Positions 1 through 6,400 of a DNA stretch of 16,075 nt are shown piece by piece. Numbering within the stretch: the first letter of the stretch is position 1; each line of letters begins with the position of its first letter. The position numbers and the translations under genes were made by a program. The notes under the pieces are model-generated. The model saw only the letters and a program-made list of their open reading frames with translations, had not been told where the DNA came from and ran no database searches. Source of the stretch: Methanobacteriota archaeon (GTDB taxonomy: Archaea; Thermoplasmatota; E2; DHVEG-1); NCBI GenBank assembly GCA_026394435.1, contig JAPKYG010000093.1, forward strand, positions 1-16,075, given 5' to 3'.

Positions 1-665
1 TGAATCAAGACCAGTGGGATGCAGCAATCGAGGTAAAAACCAATATACCGGTGGTTCTTGCAAAGGAGCTAAAAACAAAAAAACCAGGTGTCGTTGGTAT
101 TTCTACGGTCACTGATCCCTATCAACCACTAGAACAGAAATATATGCTTACAAGGTATTGTCTCGAACAGCTCTTGAAGGTTGATTTCCCGATTCATATT
201 CAAACGAAATCAGCCCTTGTCACACGAGACCTTGATCTAGTCTCACGGTTTTCTGAGTCGCAAGTGATGATGAGTATCGCAACATTACATGATGAACAAA
301 GGAAGGCACTTGAACCACATTCTTCCTCCATCCAAGAACGATTACAAGCCTTACGAACCTATGCTGATGCAGGCATGAAAACAAGCGTGTTCTTTGGTCC
401 CGTGTATCCAACCACTTCATTAGAAGAAATCCCGTCAATCCTTGATACTTTTCGGGAGTCGGGTGCCACAGAGATATGGATTGATATGCTCCGTCTCAAA
501 CCAGGGATCTGGGAGAACATCCAGAAAGCATTGAAACAGGATCAAGAGGTTTTTCGAGTTTTCTCAAAAAATGTGTTTGAAAATAAAAAATATTATATTA
601 ATATCAGAGAGGAGATACGAAAGAAAGGAAAAGAACGAAATCTAAAAATTTTGGATGCTTTTTAA
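1..665 (+). CDS. SplB-like radical SAM protein, C-terminal part (5' end outside window)
   Basis: The open frame enters from the left edge (first full codon at 3) and ends with TAA at 663-665, leaving 220 visible residues. The order of motifs fits the COG1533/SplB-like radical SAM family: GISTVTDPYQP near the visible N-terminus, then a KYMLTRYCLEQL helix, FPIHIQTKSALVTRD, a SIATL strand, LEPHSS and VFFGPVYPTT. These are the later strands of the radical SAM barrel. The CxxxCxxC iron-sulfur motif must lie upstream of the window and is not visible. Bacterial SplB repairs spore photoproduct; archaeal relatives have no settled substrate, so the family assignment does not give a reaction here. A GTG at 51 is in frame, but it sits inside the conserved barrel, so it is not the true start. 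The C-terminus is Lys/Glu rich. The gene is followed by a T-rich stretch and then a separate promoter for S3Ae. Confidence 0.8.
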   Translation, partial: NQDQWDAAIEVKTNIPVVLAKELKTKKPGVVGISTVTDPYQPLEQKYMLTRYCLEQLLKVDFPIHIQTKSALVTRDLDLVSRFSESQVMMSIATLHDEQRKALEPHSSSIQERLQALRTYADAGMKTSVFFGPVYPTTSLEEIPSILDTFRESGATEIWIDMLRLKPGIWENIQKALKQDQEVFRVFSKNVFENKKYYINIREEIRKKGKERNLKILDAF

Positions 666-788
666 AAATCTTTTCTCGATAACTCCAGGGTTTGTTCATA
701 GGGTCAGCCACTAGTAGCATTTAAATAGAATAACTCTATTACTCCAAAAATCCTTTCATAGAAAAGTAATAAAGTATAAGTGATACGT
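666..788 (+). promoter_or_regulatory. Intergenic region with TATA-like box for S3Ae
   Basis: The 123-base gap contains CATTTAAATA at 718-727, a good match to an archaeal TATA box, so initiation would be expected about 25 bases downstream, near 750. GTGAT at 780-784, four bases before the ATG at 789, resembles the GGTGATC part of an archaeal Shine-Dalgarno sequence and supports the ATG rather than the in-frame GTG at 780 as the start of S3Ae. T-rich sequence just after the radical SAM stop (670-676) could serve as a weak terminator. The assignment rests on sequence inspection only. Confidence 0.5.
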
Positions 789-1682
789 ATGGCCAAAGCA
801 CGTGCACGGACGACCTCAAGAAAAGTCAAAGACCGATGGAAAGCAAAAAACTGGTACCAGATACTCGCACCATCGTTATTTAATAACGTTCCAGTTGCTG
901 AGACCTTAGCAGAGACACCGAACAGCCTCATCGGCAGAGTTACTGAAGTCTCCCTGCAAGACCTCACCAACGATTTTCGAAAATCCCACATTAAACTCCT
1001 TTTCACCGTCGATAAAGTGGAACAAAACACGGCTCACACCCAACTCAAAGGTCACGTGCTCACCTCAGATTACCTCCGACGGATGACCAGAAGACGAAAA
1101 TCCCGCGTCGACGGTGTGTTCGACGTTGAAACCAGAGACGGCGCGCTTCTGCGAGTAAAACCCTTTGCAATAGCAGAGAAACGAATCCAAACCTCACAGA
1201 AAAAACTCATCAGAAACGTGATGAAACAGGTCATCAGCAAAGAAGGCAAAACAAAAACCCTCAACGCCTTCATCAAAGACTGCCTCGACGGAAAAATCGG
1301 CAGTGAGATTTACAAGAACTGTAAAGTCTACTACCCAGTAAAACGCATTGAGATTAATAAAACAGAAATTATGCGATTACCAACGGTCATCATTGAAGAC
1401 GAAAAACCAGCAGAGAAAAAAGAAGAAGAACCGGTAGAACCTAAAGAACCAATAAAAGAAGAGTCAGAAGTACCATCTGAAGAAGAAATCATTGAAGAAA
1501 AGCCAGCAGAAGAAGAGTTACCAAAGGAAGAAAAAGAAGCACCTGCTGAAGAGGAACTTCCCGCTGAAGAAACAGAGAAAGCTAAGAAACCCAAGAAGAA
1601 AACCAAGGCAAAGACAACGACCAAGAAGAAAACCACTGCGAAAAAGACGAAGAAGAAGAAGAAAGAAGTACCTCCTGAATAA
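789..1682 (+). CDS. rps3ae: Ribosomal protein S3Ae (eS1) with long acidic/basic C-terminal tail
   Basis: This small-subunit ribosomal protein (eS1/S3Ae family) is shared by archaea and eukaryotes and absent from bacteria. The first 203 residues carry the family core: the basic N-terminus MAKARARTTSRKVKDRWK, then KNWYQILAPSLFNNVPVAET, GRVTEVSLQDLT, the SDYLRRMTRRRKSRVDGVFDV region and a VKRIEI segment near 184-189. The protein is 297 residues, whereas archaeal members are usually a little over 200. The excess is a low-complexity tail: residues about 203-263 are Glu/Pro-rich and 264-292 are almost all Lys/Thr/Ala, ending EVPPE. ATG 789 is preferred over the in-frame GTG at 780 because the family begins at MAKAR and a GTGAT ribosome-binding motif sits just upstream. 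It is probably monocistronic: it has its own TATA-like box, and the next gene also has one. Confidence 0.93.
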   Translation: MAKARARTTSRKVKDRWKAKNWYQILAPSLFNNVPVAETLAETPNSLIGRVTEVSLQDLTNDFRKSHIKLLFTVDKVEQNTAHTQLKGHVLTSDYLRRMTRRRKSRVDGVFDVETRDGALLRVKPFAIAEKRIQTSQKKLIRNVMKQVISKEGKTKTLNAFIKDCLDGKIGSEIYKNCKVYYPVKRIEINKTEIMRLPTVIIEDEKPAEKKEEEPVEPKEPIKEESEVPSEEEIIEEKPAEEELPKEEKEAPAEEELPAEETEKAKKPKKKTKAKTTTKKKTTAKKTKKKKKEVPPE

Positions 1683-1701
1683 AAATCCACCCAGAGCATA
1701 C

Positions 1702-1735
1702 TTTTATATATTTTGGCTTTATATTTTATTACTAT
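1702..1735 (+). promoter_or_regulatory. TATA-like box for a probably leaderless transcript
   Basis: TTTATATA at 1703-1710 lies about 26-30 bases before the ATG at 1736, the distance expected between an archaeal TATA box and the transcription start. No Shine-Dalgarno-like sequence is visible in 1711-1735. The mRNA therefore probably starts at or very near the ATG (leaderless). Confidence 0.5.
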
Positions 1736-3460
1736 ATGATACATCAACAGAAAACACTGCCTTGTCTCTTCATCTTTATTATTTTATTTTCCGTTGTGAT
1801 TATTCCTATAGGAAAAAGCTGCAAAGACATTGTGATAACACCTCCAGCAACCGCAGGGAATTACAGTCTTCTGTTAAAGGTTCGAGACCCAAGTAGACCA
1901 GGTCTGCAAGTACTCTGTCGTGTTCCAGAAGGAACGCAATACACCTATCATCACCCGTGGACCGGAAAACCCTGGGAGTTTATCGTCACGCATACATTTT
2001 TCGGTGTCGCAACACAAGGAGATACTCTTCCGAATATCGTCAAAGCAGGCATGGTTCTCACTGACGCGGGGCTTGCCTTTGGCGATGCAGATACGCTCTC
2101 AAACTGGAAAAACCCGACCAGAAATGCTTGGGATGACTTTGATTGGATTAGATACGCCTGCCAAACCGCAGACAACGAAGACGAAGCAATCAAACTACTG
2201 ACTACCGAGGTGATTGATCAGCTTCATGCTACAGGGGTTTCCGAGAACCTGTTTTTAGTCGGCCCACAACGAGCAGTCGTCATTGAAGCAGATGCAGTGC
2301 ATCATACAATCAAAGATGTTACCGATATCCTCGTCATGTCCAACTACCCAAAAGACCTCTGGGGGACACAACTCGTCAAATCACTACCGATTGCGTCTTC
2401 GTTTGATATAGAGAAAGAAACATGGGTACGACACGGCAGCATTATCCACCTTGAATCAATCTGCGGTGTGAAAATCATTCAAACGAACCAATTCTCCATC
2501 ACCGTACAAGCAGTTCCAAGGTTTGTCTTTCATTCCTATGGACTGAACAAGGAAGTAACAATCTATCTGGGAGAACGCGCCACTGTTGGACCCTATAGCG
2601 TCAAACTCTTAGACATCAACGGAAATACAGCAAAGATAATGGTCTGTACCGCAGTGCACGCCTGGGAAAAAGAACTCCAGGCACACATCCGACCCATGAG
2701 CGGCAGTATCTCTGTTAAAAATATGATAAGCTATTCTCGGCTTCACGCAACAGATCTTGATGGACTCCGGCCTCTGTGTGAAGACACTGCCATCTACGAA
2801 GCAGCAATGATATACAAAATACCAAATGAACACGCCAATCTCTTAAGTAGCGGGTGGTTTGCAGCAAACCATCCGTGCTCCTCGATTTATGTTCCGGTTC
2901 ATATATGCGACAACGATTTTTACGATCCGTACCAAACAGGAGAAGCAGCAGCACTATCCTTAGAGCTCCTTCACCTTTATGGTCATGGAGCATTAACATC
3001 TCTCTGCCAAAACGTCGAAAATGTCTTCCTTTCGGAGAACGAGGAAAACGAAATACTCGCACACCAAATGATTCATAATGCTTCAGACATCACCCCATTT
3101 CTGACCGCTCTAGACCGAGGCATGCAAGAACAGGCGTTTCTCACCGAACAACTCTGGCTAGGCGCACCAAATGCCTCACGAGGAATCATCGAAAACATCT
3201 GGATGGGAAACTACACCCTGTCTCTTCAAAGGATGCAACAAACGGTGTCAGTCCTAAAAAATATCTCAGGAACGGGAGCTTCAATTTCTACCATAGGAAA
3301 GATCGCGCTTAGTATCTGTAAATCAAGGATTGAAACAGCAGCTATCCAAGGAAGAAATTGCACTGAGTATGAACAAGAATATACTGCGGCAGATCAATAT
3401 TTTAAATCTGGAGAGTACACCATTGGATTTGCCATACTACAACATTTTCCGCACATTTAA
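1736..3460 (+). CDS. Secreted Ntn-hydrolase-like protein (C69 dipeptidase / C45 acyltransferase type)
   Basis: The 574-residue product begins with a hydrophobic signal sequence (residues about 8-26) followed by Lys27-Ser28-Cys29. From Cys29 the sequence has an Ntn-hydrolase pattern of clan PB: CKDIVI, a turn, then LLLKVRDPSRPG with Arg50 and Asp51, which match the conserved Arg/Asp after the Cys nucleophile in C45, C59 and C69 enzymes. Later motifs are NIVKAGMVLTDAGLAFGDAD, the segment NLFLVGPQRAVVIEAD, VMSNYP (Asn203, resembling the conserved Asn) and a C69-like region near 350-400 with LRPLCEDTA, SSGWFAANHPCSS and YVPVH. Family enzymes cleave or transfer linear amide bonds; the substrate cannot be told. 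It should act outside the membrane, and removal of the signal peptide would expose the nucleophilic Cys. No C-terminal anchor is evident. It has its own promoter and converges on the surface-protein gene, with only 19 bases between the stops. Confidence 0.68.
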   Translation: MIHQQKTLPCLFIFIILFSVVIIPIGKSCKDIVITPPATAGNYSLLLKVRDPSRPGLQVLCRVPEGTQYTYHHPWTGKPWEFIVTHTFFGVATQGDTLPNIVKAGMVLTDAGLAFGDADTLSNWKNPTRNAWDDFDWIRYACQTADNEDEAIKLLTTEVIDQLHATGVSENLFLVGPQRAVVIEADAVHHTIKDVTDILVMSNYPKDLWGTQLVKSLPIASSFDIEKETWVRHGSIIHLESICGVKIIQTNQFSITVQAVPRFVFHSYGLNKEVTIYLGERATVGPYSVKLLDINGNTAKIMVCTAVHAWEKELQAHIRPMSGSISVKNMISYSRLHATDLDGLRPLCEDTAIYEAAMIYKIPNEHANLLSSGWFAANHPCSSIYVPVHICDNDFYDPYQTGEAAALSLELLHLYGHGALTSLCQNVENVFLSENEENEILAHQMIHNASDITPFLTALDRGMQEQAFLTEQLWLGAPNASRGIIENIWMGNYTLSLQRMQQTVSVLKNISGTGASISTIGKIALSICKSRIETAAIQGRNCTEYEQEYTAADQYFKSGEYTIGFAILQHFPHI

Positions 3461-3479
3461 TGTTTTATATTTGGTTATA
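3461..3479. terminator. Convergent 3' ends, T-rich junction
   Basis: The hydrolase gene (plus) and the surface-protein gene (minus) end 19 bases apart. The junction TGTTTTATATTTGGTTATA is T-rich on the plus strand and could terminate the plus transcript by the archaeal oligo-T mechanism. No clear hairpin is present, and the assignment is tentative. Confidence 0.3.
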
Positions 3480-6400
3480 TCAAAGTTTTTCGTTTGCGTT
3501 ATCTTTTGGAGGTCGCCTGCGATATAAAATTATTACTAATACCGCAACAACAGCAAAAAGTAGACCGCCAAGCAACATTACTGGAAATTGTGGTTTCTCT
3601 TCAGTCATCGATGGTTGTTGGTTTATCAGTGCAATCATTCCGCTAGAAGAGTTATACTCATAATCCCATCGCTGGTCTCCATCGAGATCTATGAGATAGA
3701 TCCCATTTTTCATTTCCGTCAAAGTTTCTTTCCCAGTTGCAACGTTATGGAATGAATCTAATATTCCGTCACTATCAGAGTCTAAAAGGTACCCTAAATC
3801 ACTTATAGCGACTGCATCTATCCAGACTGTTTTTTCAGATGATGAACTTGTTCTATTATCACTCGCTGTTACATTTATTGTATATTTTCCTGCTTTCGTC
3901 CAACTGTGATTTTTTATGCAATTTATACCATTTGGTAAAAATCCACTAGATTCTATGATACCATCACCCCAGTTAAAAGTGTATATGATGTTGTCGTTAT
4001 TTGCATCTGTTGATCGTACCGAGAAATTATATTCTATGTTTATATGACCTACTAGCGGACCATCAATTGTTGGATTTGATGGAGGTTTGTTTTCAATTAT
4101 ATTATTGATATGTTGCTCACTTTTTGATGTTTGTGTACTGCTCGTGATAAAATTTTCATCCGAAGAAGTGTTTTGATTGCCAGCTTGATCATAAGATATC
4201 ACATGATAGTGGTATGTAGTGCTTGAGGATAAACCAGTCAATTTACACGAATGAGAGGTTACAGATTCAGAGTGATTTGACCATAAGCCATAGGAAAGAG
4301 TAGCCCCATAGGCTATATGACTCGTGGCATTTTCATTTGTTATCCAGTTGATGGTGACTGAACTTGAGGAAATATTACTCACAGATACGGAGGAAATAAC
4401 AGGTGCTGTATTGTCAATTTGTTTTGAATTGTCTGTGGTTGGATAGGGGTCGAGGTTGTTGAATGCGTTGTCGTTTGCATAAATACTTACGTTAAACAGA
4501 CCATCATCATCGGAGCCTGATGGAATGGTCCAATCGTAATACCAGTGGGTGTTATCGATCATGTTCATTGAAACATTGTTAAGGCTGCCATTTCCTATCG
4601 TCGAAATTGCAATGATTATGCTAGATTCATTTATACCTGAGTGAACTTCGTTAAAGTTTGCATAAATTCTTAATAAATCATTGGCTTTGAAATATGTTGC
4701 AGATCTATTGTATGTGATAGTACATGCTGGGGGTTGATCATCGTATCCACAGTGTGTATCATTCACGAGAGGGGCGTCTTCTATGTTACTTGTGTTATCT
4801 GCAGCTATGCTGTAGAACCGGTAAAAACCTTCGTTTTTCTGGAATGTAAAGCTCCATGAAACAGCAACCCATGGGTCGCCATCAACCCCGAAATTCCATG
4901 GCCCATACCATGTATTATTATTACTGCTGTTGTAATAATATAAGGTCACATTCTTCAATCCGCTTCCATTTGTAGGTGATGCAGTTGCAGTAATCGTCAA
5001 TGGACTTGTATTCATCCAATATGGTGTTGAAATCACATTAACAGACGATGTCGGTGCATTGGTGTCATACCCACAGAAGGTATCGTTCGTAAGAGGTGGA
5101 TTTTCAATGTTGCTCGCATTATCTGTAGCTCTACTGTAGAACCGATAATACCCTATTCCCTTGGGGAAGGTAAAGCTCCAACTGACATCTGCCCATGGAT
5201 TGGTGACCGTACCAAAGCGCCAAGGACCGTACCACGTATTGTTATTGCTGCTATTGTAATAGTACAACGTCACATTCTTCAGCCCGCTTGGTCCAGTATC
5301 TGACACAGTAGCAGATATCGTAAGAGGACTCGAAGCCGTCCAATAGGGTGTAATCACATCAACAGAAGAAATCGGCACAGCAGCATCATAGCCGCATCTT
5401 GTATCAGCACTCAATGGTGTTGATTCTGTGTTCGTCGCATTATCAATAGCTATACTATAGAACTGATAATACCCACTTCCATTTGAGAAAGCAAAACTCC
5501 AAGACCAAAGAGAAGCAGTATCCACACCCACACTCACCCACCCATCCCAAGAGACATTATTACTGCTAAATCGATAGTATAATGTGACATTCTTCACACC
5601 ACTCAGCGTATCGCTTGTTGTAACTGTAATCGTTATTGGACTTGTCTTCTTCCAGTAAGGAATTATTGTATTTACTGTTGAACTCGGTGCTGAATTGTCA
5701 TACCCACAGAAAGTATCATTTGTAACCGGTGCTGTTTCCATATTGGTCGTATTATCAGAAGCGCCGCTATAGAACCGATAATAACCTACCCCTTTCGGGA
5801 GTGTAAAGATCCATGAAACAGAAACCCATGGATCGTTATCCACCCCAAAATTCCATGGCCCATACCATGTAATATTGTTACTGCTGTTGTAATAATACAA
5901 GGTCACATTCTTCAGTCCGCTCCCCCCTGCATCTGATGCAGTTGCAGTAATTATCAACGGACTTGTCTTTTTCCAATATGGTGCTGAAATCGAACTAACA
6001 GACGATGTTGGTGCAGAAGTTTCGAACCCACACCATGCGTCAGCACTCCCCGGAACAGCTTCAGCATTCGTCGCATTATCCTTCGCAATACTATAAAACT
6101 GATAATACCCACTTCCATTTGAAAATGCAAAGCTCCAAGACCAAAGAGAAGCAGTATCCACGCCACCGCTCACCCACCCACCCCAGGAGGCATTATTGCT
6201 ACTGAAACGATAGTACAACGTTACATTCTTCACGCCACTTAGCGTATCACTTGCTGTTGCAGTAATCGTCGCTGGTACTTTCTTCCAATATGGTGAGATC
6301 GTATTAACAGATGATGCCAGTGCTACGTTATCATACCCACACCATGCATCAGCACTCCCCGGAACAGCTTCAGCGTTCGTCGCATTATCCTTCGCAATAC

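Noticed and set aside
1331..1747. A 138-codon minus-strand frame rich in Ser and Phe opposite S3Ae
   Set aside because: It is the antisense reading of the GAA/AAG-rich S3Ae tail, which lacks stops on the other strand. There is no family similarity, and S3Ae is clearly the real gene.
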